A stretch of DNA of 64,000 nucleotides from Rhodococcus koreensis (GCF_900105905.1 NZ_FNSV01000005.1:5642001-5706000); one strand, 5' to 3'; numbered from the stretch's first letter, positions 1-9,840 are shown. Translations and numbers: made by a program. The notes: generated by a model from the sequence alone, not told the origin.

Positions 1-2
1 TC

Positions 3-368
3 GTTCCGCGGGTGACGTACTCGCACCCGGAGGTCGCGTCCGTCGGTCTCACCGAGGCCGCCGCCCGCGAACGGCACGGCGACGCGACGTCCGTGGTGTA
101 CGACCTCGCGGGCAACGGCAAGAGCCAGATCCTGCGAACGTCGGGCGGGATCAAGGTCGTCAGGGCCGGGGACACCGGCCCGGTGGTGGGTGTGCACATG
201 GTCGGCGACCGCGTAGGCGAACTGATCGGCGAGGCCCAACTGGCCGTCGCCTGGGAAGCCCTGCCCACCGACGTGGCGCCGTTCGTCCACGCGCACCCCA
301 CGCAGAACGAGGCGCTGGGCGAGGCGATGCTCGCGCTGTCGGGGAAGCCGCTCCACACGCACGGCTGA
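3..368 (+). CDS. lpd: Dihydrolipoamide dehydrogenase, C-terminal part (partial at window edge)
   Basis: The reading frame is open from the window edge, so the N-terminal FAD and NAD domains lie outside. What remains is the C-terminal dimerisation domain of the pyridine nucleotide-disulfide oxidoreductase family. The signature YSHPEVASVG opens the domain, and HAHPTQNEALGEA near the end carries the His and Glu of the catalytic dyad that serves the active-site disulfide. The family reoxidises lipoyl groups of 2-oxoacid dehydrogenase complexes or of the glycine cleavage system. The chain ends in a short GKPLHTHG tail, as is usual. Other family members such as mercuric or mycothione reductase share this domain, so the exact substrate cannot be settled from the tail alone. 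Confidence 0.8.
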   Translation, partial: VPRVTYSHPEVASVGLTEAAARERHGDATSVVYDLAGNGKSQILRTSGGIKVVRAGDTGPVVGVHMVGDRVGELIGEAQLAVAWEALPTDVAPFVHAHPTQNEALGEAMLALSGKPLHTHG

Positions 369-476
369 GCGCGGCGTCGTCGATGCGCCACCACGCGATG
401 CGGAACGGTGCCACTATCTGATGCGGAGCAGTTTCGCTCCCCAGGTACACCGCCCAGCTACGGAGGAACTCGCATC

Positions 477-911
477 ATGGACTGGACACTCGAAGTGGTC
501 GTTCTGCCCGTCGGTGACATCGATCGTTCCGTCGCGTTCTACCGCGACAAGCTCGGTTTTCATCTCGATCACGACACCACCAACGAGCACATGCACGTCG
601 TTCAGCTGACCCCCACCGGTTCGGGCTGCTCGATCGTGATCGGCGACCTCCCGTCGCACACGGAGATGGCGGCGGGGTCGATGAGGGGACTGCAGTTGGT
701 GGTCGCCGACGCCGCCGCGGCCCGCCAGGAGTTGCTCGATCGAGATGTCGAGGTCAGTGAGATCACCGTGTTCGACGAGCGTGACGGGGGAACGTTCTTC
801 GGATTCGCCGATCCCGACGGCAATACATGGGCGGTCCAGCAGATCAGGGCGCGGGCGGAGAAGCCGCTGATTCCGGTCGAGGCCCGCGGGCGGTTCGGGG
901 CGGACGGCTGA
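477..911 (+). CDS. VOC-family (glyoxalase/bleomycin resistance fold) protein
   Basis: This 144-residue protein has the vicinal oxygen chelate pattern: a beta strand followed by GDIDRSVAFYRDKLGF in the first module, and FGFADPDGNTWAVQQ in the second. The ATG at 477 is chosen because GGAGGA lies about 8 bases upstream; the frame stays open further upstream but without a ribosome site. VOC proteins include glyoxalases, extradiol dioxygenases and antibiotic-binding proteins, and substrate cannot be predicted here. It is a single-gene unit between lpd and a convergent nucleotidyltransferase gene. Confidence 0.8.
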   Translation: MDWTLEVVVLPVGDIDRSVAFYRDKLGFHLDHDTTNEHMHVVQLTPTGSGCSIVIGDLPSHTEMAAGSMRGLQLVVADAAAARQELLDRDVEVSEITVFDERDGGTFFGFADPDGNTWAVQQIRARAEKPLIPVEARGRFGADG

Positions 912-923
912 GGGTGCGCGTGC

Positions 924-1763
924 TCAGGTGAGCGGGCAGGCGTCGCGGGTGTCCGCGGCGAGCTGTTCGGCCAGGGTGAGAGCGGCGGTCAATTCGTCTG
1001 GTGTCGCGCCGAGCCGGCCGAGGACGGCGTGAGCGCGGGCGCCGAAGTCGGCCGGTGCGTTCGGCAGGGCGCCGGCGGCGGCTACGGCGCCCTTCTCGCT
1101 GATGAGCCAGCGCCGGGCGTGGGTGTGCAGGGCGTGGGCGCACAGGCATACCGCGCGGAACAGGCACCCCGCCACGTACGTGGTGTCGGCTCGCGGGATT
1201 GCCTTGCGGGCCAGCGCGGTGACGAACTCCGCCTCCCACAGCCCCCGCCGCACCAGGGCGTCGCGCAGCGCGTCCGGGTAGTGCTGCATGGCGGTTCGGA
1301 ACTCAGCGAGCTGTCCGGACGGATCGACGAGGATCACCGCCGACGCGAGTTCGCCGGCGTACGCGAAGTCCGCGAACCCGAACGGGTGACCGGTCTGGGC
1401 GTGGAGCCCGTACACCCCCTGTTGCGAGTCCTGCCAGACCGAGGCCACCCGGTCGAGGTCGCGGTACAGCCAGTCCACCGCCCGGCCGTCGTACGACAGC
1501 CACGCCCCGCCGTCGACCCACGGACCCCATTCGCCGGTGCGGGTCGCCGACGCCCCGGCGCCCGCCCACTTCTGCGCGAGCGCGGTCAACCCGTCGGTGT
1601 CGAGCGCCCCGCGGTAGTAGACGCCGAGGTCGTAGTCGGATTCCGCCGTGTGCGTGCCGCGGGCGCGGCTGCCGCCGAGGGTGACGCCGACGACGCCGTC
1701 GACGAGGCACAACCGCCCGGCGAGGGGCCGCAACACCGCATCCTGAAATTCCACACCCCACAT
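924..1763 (-). CDS. Nucleotidyltransferase-domain protein
   Basis: The protein has 279 residues. Near residues 28-50 it carries the polymerase-beta superfamily signature: a GGSRARG glycine-serine motif followed by SDYDLGVYY, whose paired acidic residues would bind two metal ions. The C-terminal half is helical and resembles the substrate-recognition part of aminoglycoside or other small-molecule nucleotidyltransferases, but no specific family was recognised. It is convergent with the upstream VOC gene and divergent from the next VOC gene. A DNA or antibiotic substrate, or a toxin-like role of the MNT type, are all possible. The catalytic pattern is clear; the function is not. Confidence 0.7.
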   Translation of the reverse strand: MWGVEFQDAVLRPLAGRLCLVDGVVGVTLGGSRARGTHTAESDYDLGVYYRGALDTDGLTALAQKWAGAGASATRTGEWGPWVDGGAWLSYDGRAVDWLYRDLDRVASVWQDSQQGVYGLHAQTGHPFGFADFAYAGELASAVILVDPSGQLAEFRTAMQHYPDALRDALVRRGLWEAEFVTALARKAIPRADTTYVAGCLFRAVCLCAHALHTHARRWLISEKGAVAAAGALPNAPADFGARAHAVLGRLGATPDELTAALTLAEQLAADTRDACPLT

Positions 1764-1801
1764 CGTCCACCCCGGCCCGGCGCAGCGGATAAGTTCGGAT
1801 C

Positions 1802-2197
1802 ATGCTCATCCTGGGAACGACCGTGATCGGGGCACGCGACGTCGACCGCGCAGTCAGGTTCTGGACCGAGGCACTCGGATTGACCGCGCGCCCGCCGGTC
1901 GGCGACAACGGCTTCACCAACCTGACCCGGCCCGACGGCCGGCCGGTGCTCGCGATCCAGCAGAGCGAACACGACGCGGAACCCGAGCCACGGCTGCACC
2001 TCGACCTGCACGCCCGCGACAGCGAAGATCAGGCCGCCGAGATCGAACGGCTCGTCGGTCTCGGCGCGCAGCGGGTGCCGTGGGACCGGTATCCGGAGGA
2101 TTCGGACTTCGTCGTGCTGGCGGACACCGAGGGCAACCGGTTCTGCGTCATGGACAACTCGCGTGCGCCCGACGAGTGCCGGCTCGACCTGTCCTGA
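1802..2197 (+). CDS. VOC-family protein
   Basis: This 131-residue protein starts with MLILGTTVIGARDVDRAVRFW, a first VOC module, and ends with FVVLADTEGNRFCVMD, the second module that normally supplies a metal-ligand acidic residue. This pattern is typical of the glyoxalase-like family in actinobacteria. It has no sequence similarity obvious enough to pair it with the VOC gene at 477-911 beyond the fold. It is divergent from the nucleotidyltransferase gene with about 38 bases between them. Function unknown. Confidence 0.75.
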   Translation: MLILGTTVIGARDVDRAVRFWTEALGLTARPPVGDNGFTNLTRPDGRPVLAIQQSEHDAEPEPRLHLDLHARDSEDQAAEIERLVGLGAQRVPWDRYPEDSDFVVLADTEGNRFCVMDNSRAPDECRLDLS

Positions 2198-2206
2198 GCT
2201 ACCGGG

Positions 2207-3400
2207 CTACGCGGCTTTCGCGTACTGGGCGGGGCGGGGCAGCATCGGCCGGCAGACGGCGCGCGGGATGCCGCACACCTCGAAGAAGTCGATCACAATC
2301 GATCGGACCTGTGCGGACACGACCGCCGCGGAGAACCCGGCCGAGATCTCCTGCTGCGGCAGTGCGCGTGCGAACCGTTCGAGTTCGTCGCTGAGCTGGA
2401 TTTCGTTGGGCTTCGTCGCGGGAGTCGCGAGGATCATGAGCCGCATCCGGTCGGCGAGGTGCGCCAGTTCGGAGACGGCGTCCGCCAACTGCGGGTCCAC
2501 CCGCTCGCCGTCGTACGTGGCGATCAGGGCTCGCCGCACCAGAACCCGGGTGTTGCGTGCGGCGTTGTCGATCGGGTCCGCGATCGACGCGAGCCGGCCG
2601 ATGCGGCGACGTCCCCGCCAGTGAATCGGCGAGATGCGTGCGACCTCGGAACCCGAACGGAGTTCGACGCGCATGCTGTCGATGGTCGACTGCGTCGAAC
2701 GGGCAAGCGCGAGAGCGTCCTCCAGTGCGGAGACATCACCGTCGGCCAGCCCCTTCGACGTCTGCCGGAGGGCCGCAGACACGCTGTCCAGCACCGCGGC
2801 GGCACACCGGCGCGTCCGTCGCACGGGGTCGGTGGGCAACACGGACAGCGCCACCAGACTGAGCGCACCCCCGATCAACGCATCGACGACCCGATCGAAC
2901 GGGTGCGCGGCGGTCGCGGACGCCATCGCCGCGACCAACGCCGCCGACGAACCCGACTGCAGCACGATCACCGAGCCACCGTCGAGGAGCACCGCGAAAG
3001 ACATGGCCACCGCCACCACGAGGCAGATCTGCCACGGGCCGTTGCCGATATACCGCACGACTACGTCCGACACGATCGTTCCGATGGTGACACCGGCGAT
3101 GAGTTCACCGGCGCGGCGGCTGCGGGCGCCACGCGCGACGCTCAGGCACACGACCGCGGCCAGCGGGGCCAGCAACGGCTGCTCGTGACCGGCCACCTCG
3201 ACCGACACCCACCACGCCGCCCCCGCGGTGACCGCCGTCTGCGCAATCGGTACCAGGTACCCCGCGAAGCGAAGCAACGCGGTGCGCAGCGACGGCCACG
3301 CGGTGGAGCCGGCACGTCGGAGGAGGCCGAGTATCGAGATGAGCTGGAGCACAGTGGTACAGCTTTCTGGACGATCACACGCGGGCAGGAGCACGTTCAC
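2207..3400 (-). CDS. FUSC-family (aromatic acid exporter-like) membrane protein
   Basis: The 397-residue protein has an N-terminal block of hydrophobic segments (about residues 40-210), including VPIAQTAVTAGAAWWV, LLAPLAAVVCLSVARG, a SFAVLLDGGSVIVLQSG stretch and ALVAAMASATA. A long, charged, helical cytoplasmic domain follows. This layout matches the fusaric acid resistance (FUSC/ArAE) family in its actinobacterial single-module form. Such proteins are thought to export aromatic or toxic acids. The start is a GTG that may not be the true one, because the first 30 residues are poorly conserved in character; a shorter product is possible. It is monocistronic and convergent with the preceding VOC gene. 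Confidence 0.7.
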   Translation of the reverse strand: MNVLLPACDRPESCTTVLQLISILGLLRRAGSTAWPSLRTALLRFAGYLVPIAQTAVTAGAAWWVSVEVAGHEQPLLAPLAAVVCLSVARGARSRRAGELIAGVTIGTIVSDVVVRYIGNGPWQICLVVAVAMSFAVLLDGGSVIVLQSGSSAALVAAMASATAAHPFDRVVDALIGGALSLVALSVLPTDPVRRTRRCAAAVLDSVSAALRQTSKGLADGDVSALEDALALARSTQSTIDSMRVELRSGSEVARISPIHWRGRRRIGRLASIADPIDNAARNTRVLVRRALIATYDGERVDPQLADAVSELAHLADRMRLMILATPATKPNEIQLSDELERFARALPQQEISAGFSAAVVSAQVRSIVIDFFEVCGIPRAVCRPMLPRPAQYAKAA

Positions 3401-3549
3401 CGCAAATCCTGTCCTGAAATTCTTACGCGCGTGTAAAAGTGGCCCCTTTCATTGCGCAGATCACGTTCTGCCACCGGTTTCGGGCGATGCAGGTCACAGC
3501 GGGTGAACGCGGTTTGGAATCTTCGTGATTCAAACCACTCGCCGGGGTC

Positions 3550-5991
3550 GTGAGCATCCGTACGATTCCCCCACATGTGCGGGGAAATCCATTCTCCGTG
3601 AGTGAAGGGATTGCGCGCGTGCCCGAAGTGGGAAGTAACGGAACCGGTGGTGTCGACGGTCAGCAGCAGATCCCGTCGGGCGCGCGAGGGTACGACGGAT
3701 TCGGCGGGCGCATCGGGCGGACGAGCGCGGAGTCGACGCCGTGGTGGAAGCCGGAGACGAAGGCCCCGGCCGGCGCGCCGAACATCGTGGTGATCCTCAT
3801 CGACGACATGGGCTATTCGGACATCGGGCCGTTCGGCTCCGAAATCGACACCCCCAACCTCAACCGGCTCGCCGACAGCGGCTACCGGCTGTCGAATTAT
3901 CACACCACCTCGGTCTGCTCACCGGCCCGCGCTGCGCTGCTCACCGGGCTGAACCCGCACCGCGCCGGGTACGGCAGCGTCGCGAACTTCGATCCCGGTT
4001 TCCCCGGGCTGCGGATGGAACTGGCGGACGACGCGCTGAGCCTCGCCGAGATCCTCCGCGCGAATGGGTACGCCACGCACGCGGTGGGGAAGTGGCATCT
4101 CGCGCGCGACACCAACCTCGCGCCGGGGCGCACCCGCGACTCCTGGCCGCTGCAACGCGGCTTCGACAGCTACTACGGATCCCTCGAGGGGCTGAATTCG
4201 TTCTACTACCCGAACGAGTTGATCTCCGACAACTCGGTGGTCGACGTCGAGGAGTACCCGTCGGACTACTACGTCACCGACGACATCACCGACAAGGCCG
4301 TCGCCCGCATTAAGAGCCTGCGCGCACACGACGCCGACAAGCCGTTCTTCCTGTACTTCTCGCACATCGCCATGCACGGGCCGCACCAGGCCAAGCCCGA
4401 AGACCTCGCGAAGTACCGAGGCCGCTACACCGAGGGCTGGGACGCCGTGCGACGCAACCGGTTCGATGCCCAGGTCGAGTCCGGTTTCTTCCCTCCCGGC
4501 ACGCCGATCGCCGAGCGGAACACCGAACCCGGCTACGACGCCCCGCCGTGGGACGAGCTCACCGAAGAGGAGCAGTTACGGTTCGCCCGGTACCAGGAGG
4601 TCTACGCCGCCATGGTCGACAGCATCGACCAGAGCGTGGGCCGGGTCCTCGACACCCTCGACGAACTCGGCGAAACCGACAACACCATCATCGTGTTCAC
4701 CTCCGACAACGGCGGCACGGCCGAAGGTGGTGCGGTGGGAACCCGTTCGTACTTCAGTCAATTCGTGCACGGGCCGGTGCCGTCCGACTGGGTGCGCGAC
4801 GTCCCGCACGACGAGGAACTGATCGGCTCGGAGAAGATCGGAGTCCACTACCCGCGCGGCTGGGGCCAGGCGTCCAACACGCCGTTCCGGTTCTACAAGG
4901 GGCAGACGTTCGCCGGCGGTGTCCGGGTGCCGTTCCTGCTGTCCTGGCCTGCCGGGCTCCGGCGCGCCGACGGCGACACCGGGCTGCGCAAGCACTACTC
5001 GTACGTCACCGACATCACCCCGACCCTCCTGGACCTCGCCGGACTCGAGACGCCGACCCATCGGAACGGGCTTCCCGCGCAGGAGCGCGACGGCGTCAGC
5101 ATCGCCGAGGTCCTGCGCGACGCGACGCAGCCGACCCCGCACACGGAGCAGTACGCCGAGTTCGGCGGTCACCGCGGGTTCTACCGGGACGGCTGGAAAC
5201 TGCTGTCGCTGCACACGGATCCGACCCGGGTCGACGATCCGCAGTGGCAACTGTTCGACGTCGAATCCGACCCCGCCGAGACCACGGACGTCGCACACCT
5301 CTTCCCCGAGAAGGTGCAGGAACTGGCCGAGGCATGGGATCGCGCGGCCTGGCACAACACCGTGTTCCCGATCCTCAACGACCGCAAGGCCGTGCAGCGC
5401 CGGCCCGACGAGCGCCGGCTCGCGGAACCGGTGAAGATCCTCGCGGGCACACCCACGCTGGAACGCTATCGGTCCAGTGTGCTGATCCAGTACCGCGACT
5501 TCACCATCGACGTCGCCACCCACGAGATCGCCGCAGGCGACGAGGGAGTGCTCGTCGCGCACGGCGATCCGCACGGCGGTTATGTGCTCTACGTCGAGGA
5601 CGGCCGGATCATGTTCGCGGTCAACAGCTACGGCCGTGTCGCACACACGTCGGCGCCCCTGGGCGAGGGTGTTGTCGGTGTGCAGGTGCGGGCCGAGGCC
5701 ACCGAATCCGTCCGGTGGAACTTCACCGTCGCGCTCACCGATGGGGCCGGGGTGACCACCGATGTCGCCACCCTCGACGACCAGTTCCAGCTCGTCGGCA
5801 TGGCGCCGTGGACAGGGATCTCGGTGGGCGTCGACGCCCGCGGACCGGTGGTGTGGGATCTGCGGGAACGGCGAGGGACCTTCCGGTTCACCGGCCGACT
5901 GCGGTCGGTCACCTACACCCCCGGACCGGTGCGGGTACCCGAACCGGTCATCCAGGAGGTCGAGGAGCTGGCCGAGGCAATGGCCGACTGA
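3550..5991 (+). CDS. Arylsulfatase (formylglycine-dependent sulfatase)
   Basis: The protein has up to 813 residues. The sulfatase N-terminus is clear: NIVVILIDDMGYSDIGPFG supplies the two metal-binding Asp residues, and CSPAR at about residue 123 is the signature whose Cys is converted to formylglycine. GKWHLA and later SHIAMHGP and FTSDNGG motifs complete the active site. The large size and C-terminal beta-rich extension match the PAS/AtsA-type arylsulfatase family. It would release sulfate from organic sulfate esters. Two GTG starts (3550 and 3598) are possible; neither has a strong ribosome site. An imperfect palindrome around CACATGTG (3571-3586) sits between them, and would be an operator if the later start is used. 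Confidence 0.9.
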   Translation: MSIRTIPPHVRGNPFSVSEGIARVPEVGSNGTGGVDGQQQIPSGARGYDGFGGRIGRTSAESTPWWKPETKAPAGAPNIVVILIDDMGYSDIGPFGSEIDTPNLNRLADSGYRLSNYHTTSVCSPARAALLTGLNPHRAGYGSVANFDPGFPGLRMELADDALSLAEILRANGYATHAVGKWHLARDTNLAPGRTRDSWPLQRGFDSYYGSLEGLNSFYYPNELISDNSVVDVEEYPSDYYVTDDITDKAVARIKSLRAHDADKPFFLYFSHIAMHGPHQAKPEDLAKYRGRYTEGWDAVRRNRFDAQVESGFFPPGTPIAERNTEPGYDAPPWDELTEEEQLRFARYQEVYAAMVDSIDQSVGRVLDTLDELGETDNTIIVFTSDNGGTAEGGAVGTRSYFSQFVHGPVPSDWVRDVPHDEELIGSEKIGVHYPRGWGQASNTPFRFYKGQTFAGGVRVPFLLSWPAGLRRADGDTGLRKHYSYVTDITPTLLDLAGLETPTHRNGLPAQERDGVSIAEVLRDATQPTPHTEQYAEFGGHRGFYRDGWKLLSLHTDPTRVDDPQWQLFDVESDPAETTDVAHLFPEKVQELAEAWDRAAWHNTVFPILNDRKAVQRRPDERRLAEPVKILAGTPTLERYRSSVLIQYRDFTIDVATHEIAAGDEGVLVAHGDPHGGYVLYVEDGRIMFAVNSYGRVAHTSAPLGEGVVGVQVRAEATESVRWNFTVALTDGAGVTTDVATLDDQFQLVGMAPWTGISVGVDARGPVVWDLRERRGTFRFTGRLRSVTYTPGPVRVPEPVIQEVEELAEAMAD

Positions 5992-6041
5992 CGGGAAGGC
6001 CGGGCGCGGGCTGCGGCGCCCGGCCTACCGTCGGCTTCCGG

Positions 6042-7154
6042 TCAGTTGTCGCCGTCGCTCTTGTCGTCGGAATCCCGCTTGCCCTCGGAATCCTTCTTGC
6101 CGTCGGAGTTCCGGCGCCAGTGAGTGAAGCGTTCCTTGATGTCCGCCGCGACGTCGCCGACACCATTGCCGACGGCGTCGACGGTGGTGCCCAGTCCGCT
6201 GCCGATCTCGCGGAGCATGCGGATCAGCGGGTCGTTGGAGGCGTCGAAATTCTGCTTGTACGTTTTCGCGGCCTTGCGGAACTCTTCGCTGATCTTGGCG
6301 TCGTCGTCCTCGTGCCGGCGTGGGTACTCTCCTCGCAGGATTGCCGCGTAGGCGCCGCTGTCCACCCATTTCTTCAACTCGGCGGCCCGCAGCACCGAGA
6401 ACGGGTGGGCGAGCAGTTCGATGTTGAGGAGCTTGAGGACGCCGTCGCGGAGGTCACCGCTGGCGTCGTACTCCGCGGCCTGGGCCAGGAAGGCGTCGGT
6501 GTCGATCTCACTCACCCGGGAACCGCCGGCCAGCTTCAGTTGCACGCGGAGGGCGGTGTGGACGTCCTGACCGCACAGCAATCCGGCACGGTCGCCGGAC
6601 AGTTCGGACTTACGCTGCCATTCCATGAGCGCGGCGATGATCGCCCGCAGCGCCCACCCGCCGATGGGCATCCAGCCGATGGTCCCGGCCAGCCGCATCA
6701 GGTGCATGAGGATCGTGCGATACACCGCGTGCCCGGACAGGGCGTGACCGAGTTCGTGACCGATGACGAACCGCTGCTCTTCGTAGTTCATCACGTCGAG
6801 CAACCCGGTGGTGACCACGATGAACGGCCGGTCCATGCCGATGGTGAAGGCATTCACCACCGGGGTCTGCAGCACGAACAGCTCAGGTGTCTCGTCGGCA
6901 CCCAGGATCCGCACGCAGTCGCTGCGGAGGTCGTGGAGATCGCTGAACTGCCGTTCGTCGACGCGCACCGACGTGGCCAGGTACATCAGCCGGTGCTGGC
7001 GCTCCTGCAGCAGACCCGAGATGGTCCGGAAAACGGTGTCGAACCCCTTCAGCGTGCGCAGGGTGACGAGCGCCGCCCGGTCCGCGGGGTGCTCCCACGC
7101 ACGCGAACTGATGTCCGGGAACGCCGTGCGAACGCGGTCTGGTGTGGTGGTCAA
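6042..7154 (-). CDS. M48-family zinc metallopeptidase
   Basis: The 370-residue protein contains the zincin motif HELGHALSGHA and, downstream, a SELSGDRAGLL segment supplying the third zinc ligand, as in M48 peptidases (HtpX/Ste24 relatives). The region between them is hydrophobic (WMPIGGWALRAIIAAL), so membrane association is likely. The C-terminus is a hydrophilic tail rich in Lys, Asp and Ser. The TTG at 7154 is preferred over the longer frame because AGGGGG lies about 7 bases upstream and the extra N-terminal sequence is basic and proline-rich, unlike the family. It may take part in quality control of membrane proteins. The gene is divergent from the thiamine-diphosphate enzyme. Confidence 0.85.
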   Translation of the reverse strand: MTTTPDRVRTAFPDISSRAWEHPADRAALVTLRTLKGFDTVFRTISGLLQERQHRLMYLATSVRVDERQFSDLHDLRSDCVRILGADETPELFVLQTPVVNAFTIGMDRPFIVVTTGLLDVMNYEEQRFVIGHELGHALSGHAVYRTILMHLMRLAGTIGWMPIGGWALRAIIAALMEWQRKSELSGDRAGLLCGQDVHTALRVQLKLAGGSRVSEIDTDAFLAQAAEYDASGDLRDGVLKLLNIELLAHPFSVLRAAELKKWVDSGAYAAILRGEYPRRHEDDDAKISEEFRKAAKTYKQNFDASNDPLIRMLREIGSGLGTTVDAVGNGVGDVAADIKERFTHWRRNSDGKKDSEGKRDSDDKSDGDN

Positions 7155-7489
7155 ATCGATCCCCCTGAGTTGGTGTGCGCGGTGAACAGCCCTTCCGGTC
7201 AGGGTAGCGCCGGGCGGTGGCGACGGCGGTCGTGCTGGGCATTTTGCCAACCGTCGACCGCGGCGTCCGCTCTGTGAATGCGCAGGATGCTTAACTTTGG
7301 TCACCGGTATTGCTCAAAGTGCGTTCCGATGGTCGACTGTTGTGAGAGATCTGCACATGAGACCTCGAAGATGCGGTGAGGCCGGTTCCCACAGGTCCGC
7401 CTGCCCGTCACCGCCGATCCGCCTCGCTCACGAACTGGGCCGAGGAGGATCGGATTCGGTGCCCGGAACTCACAGGCAAGGACGAAACC
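7155..7489. other. Divergent intergenic region, M48 protease / ThDP enzyme
   Basis: About 335 bases separate the two divergent starts. Short frames run across it but none has a credible ribosome site or protein pattern. It presumably carries both promoters; no clear -35/-10 pair or operator was recognised. Confidence 0.5.
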
Positions 7490-9832
7490 ATGAACGACGC
7501 CCGCACGATCGATGCCCACACGAACCAACTCGCCCCGCGCTCGAGCACTCCGGAAGCACTCGTGGAGATCGAGCAGCGGGTGTTGTGGTTGGCGACGTCG
7601 ATGATCCATCACGCCAACCGGGTTCGGCCGAATCCGACGGGGTTGAAGGTGGGTGGGCATCAGGCGTCGTGTGCGTCGATGGTGTCGATCATGACGTCGT
7701 TGTGGTTCGAGCAGTTGCGGCCGGGGGATCGGGTGTCGGTGAAGCCGCATGCTTCGCCGGTGCTGCACGGCATCAACTACCTGCTGGGGGAGTTGGACGA
7801 GAAGTATCTGACGACGTTGCGGGAGTTCGGTGGCCTGCAGTCCTACCCCAGTCGGGCGAAAGATCCGGATCCGGTGGACTATTCGACCGGGTCCGTCGGG
7901 ATCGGTGCCACGGCCCCGATCTGGGGTGCCATCGCCCGACGCTACGTCGACACCACCATCGGCGGCGCCGGGACGGGCCGGCAGTACTCCCTCGTCGGCG
8001 ACGCCGAACTGGACGAGGGTGCGGTGTGGGAGGCGATCCTGGACACTTCGGTGTCCGAGCTCGGGGAGATCGTGTGGATCGTCGATCTGAATCGGCAGTC
8101 CCTGGACCGGGTGGTCCCGAACATCGCCGCCGGCCGGCTCGAGGCGATGTTTTCCGCCGCCGGGTGGCAGGTGCTGACCGTGAAGTTCGGGACACTGCTG
8201 GAGTCGCTGTTCACCCGGGCGGGTGGTCCGGCGCTGCGGTCGCGGATCCTGGACATGCCCAACCCCGAATACCAGCGGCTGCTGCGCTGCGGCGCCGAGG
8301 AGCTGCGTCGTCGTTTGCCCGGCGACGGCCCCGACGCCGCGGCGATCACCTCGCTGATCGCCGAGTTGGATGACGCCACCCTGCTGCGGGCGATCAGGAA
8401 TCTGGGTGGGCACGACCTCGATGCCCTCCGGGCTGCGTATGCGCGGATCGACGACACCCGGCCGACGGTGATCATCGCCTACACCATCAAGGGCCGCGGC
8501 CTGCCCACGCAGGGGCACCCGCAGAATCATTCGTCGTTGCTGACGGTGGAGCAGTACCAACAGCTGGCCACCGAACTGGGGATGGATCCGAACGATCCGT
8601 GGGCACGGTTCGCCGCGGACAGCACCGCGGGCCGGGTGTGCGCGGCCACCGCGGAGACGTTGACGCGCAAGAAGGTCGAACTCGCCACACCGCCCGCCGT
8701 CCCCGCCGACATCGGGCGCACCCCGTCCGGGACGTCCACGACCCAGGCGGCGCTCGGGCGGGCGTTGCTGGATCTGTCGCGTCAGGCCCCGGACGCGGCG
8801 AAGCGGGTGGTCACGGTCAGCCCCGACGTCTCGTCGACGACGAATCTGGCGGGCTGGCTGAACAAGGTGGGGGTGTGGTCGCCGAACGAGCGCCGCAACT
8901 GGTTCGACGACGACGCCGAGACGATCATGCACTGGCGGGAGAAGCCCACCGGGCAGCACATGGAACTCGGCATCGCGGAGACGAATCTGGTCGGATTGAT
9001 GGGGGAGCTCGGTGCCACCTGGAGTCGGTGGGGGCAGCCGCTGTTCCCGATCGGGGTGATGTACGACCCGTTCGTCGAACGTGCCCTCGAGCCGTGGTCG
9101 TACGGGATCTATGCGGGCGGGCAGTCGATCCTGGTCGGCACTCCCTCCGGCGTCACCCTTGCCGCGGAGGGTGGGGCGCATCAGTCGATCAAGACGCCGT
9201 CGATCGGGCTGGAGCAGCCCGGGTGCGTGAGCTACGAACCGGCCTTCGCGATCGACGTCGAATGGACCCTGCTCGACAGCATCTCCCGGCTGGGCCGTCC
9301 GGAAGGTTCCTCGTCGTACCTGCGGCTGTCGACCCGCCCGGTGGATCAGACCCTCGCCGCGGTGCCGTCGGATCCGGCGGCGCGGGAGCGTCGCCGCCGG
9401 CAGGTCGTCGCGGGGGCCTACACGCTGCGGCACACCGACAAGCCGGTGGTGACGTTGGTCGGGGTCGGTGCGATGATCACCGAAACCCTCACCGCCGCAG
9501 ACCGGTTGGCCGAGCAGGGGATTGCCGCGGATGTGGTGTGTGTGACCAGCCCCGGACTGCTGTTCGAGGCGGTCCAGGCCCGCCGCGGACTCGCCGACGG
9601 TCCCTCGTGGATCCTCGACCAGGTGTTCCCCGCCGACCGGGCGGCACCCATGGTGACCGTCCTGGACGGGCACCCGCACACCCTCGCGTTCCTGACCGGC
9701 ATCAACAACGTGCCCGGTGCCGCGCTCGGGGTCAGCAAATTCGGGCAGGTCGGGTCCCTCGACGACGTCTACCGCTACCACGGCATCGACACTGACAGCA
9801 TCGTCCGCGCCGCCCTCGACCTCACCGACTGA
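7490..9832 (+). CDS. Thiamine-diphosphate-dependent enzyme, AceE/transketolase type
   Basis: The 780-residue protein is built like a homodimeric pyruvate dehydrogenase E1 or transketolase. The N-terminal ThDP domain carries GDAELDEGAVWEAILD followed by IVDLNRQSLD (the GDG-N27-N cofactor motif). The middle pyrimidine-binding domain contains GQHMELGIAETNLVGLMGEL, with the Glu expected to activate ThDP, and a transketolase C-terminal domain follows. It is about 100 residues shorter than AceE. The ATG at 7490 has AAGGAC upstream. It lies 8 bases before a flavoprotein gene, so the two are probably co-transcribed. No E2 or E3 gene is adjacent, so a role outside the classical pyruvate dehydrogenase complex is likely. 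Dihydroxyacetone synthase activity is conceivable, given the nearby formaldehyde genes, but is unproven. Confidence 0.75.
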   Translation: MNDARTIDAHTNQLAPRSSTPEALVEIEQRVLWLATSMIHHANRVRPNPTGLKVGGHQASCASMVSIMTSLWFEQLRPGDRVSVKPHASPVLHGINYLLGELDEKYLTTLREFGGLQSYPSRAKDPDPVDYSTGSVGIGATAPIWGAIARRYVDTTIGGAGTGRQYSLVGDAELDEGAVWEAILDTSVSELGEIVWIVDLNRQSLDRVVPNIAAGRLEAMFSAAGWQVLTVKFGTLLESLFTRAGGPALRSRILDMPNPEYQRLLRCGAEELRRRLPGDGPDAAAITSLIAELDDATLLRAIRNLGGHDLDALRAAYARIDDTRPTVIIAYTIKGRGLPTQGHPQNHSSLLTVEQYQQLATELGMDPNDPWARFAADSTAGRVCAATAETLTRKKVELATPPAVPADIGRTPSGTSTTQAALGRALLDLSRQAPDAAKRVVTVSPDVSSTTNLAGWLNKVGVWSPNERRNWFDDDAETIMHWREKPTGQHMELGIAETNLVGLMGELGATWSRWGQPLFPIGVMYDPFVERALEPWSYGIYAGGQSILVGTPSGVTLAAEGGAHQSIKTPSIGLEQPGCVSYEPAFAIDVEWTLLDSISRLGRPEGSSSYLRLSTRPVDQTLAAVPSDPAARERRRRQVVAGAYTLRHTDKPVVTLVGVGAMITETLTAADRLAEQGIAADVVCVTSPGLLFEAVQARRGLADGPSWILDQVFPADRAAPMVTVLDGHPHTLAFLTGINNVPGAALGVSKFGQVGSLDDVYRYHGIDTDSIVRAALDLTD

Positions 9833-9840
9833 AAGCTGCC

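Noticed and set aside
4548..7277. Plus-strand frame of 909 codons across the arylsulfatase and M48 genes
   Set aside because: It runs through the arylsulfatase gene in another frame and then antisense to the protease gene. The translation is Arg/Pro-rich and matches no family.
7301..9781. Minus-strand frame of 826 codons opposite the ThDP enzyme
   Set aside because: Antisense shadow; rich in Arg, Pro and His, without motifs.
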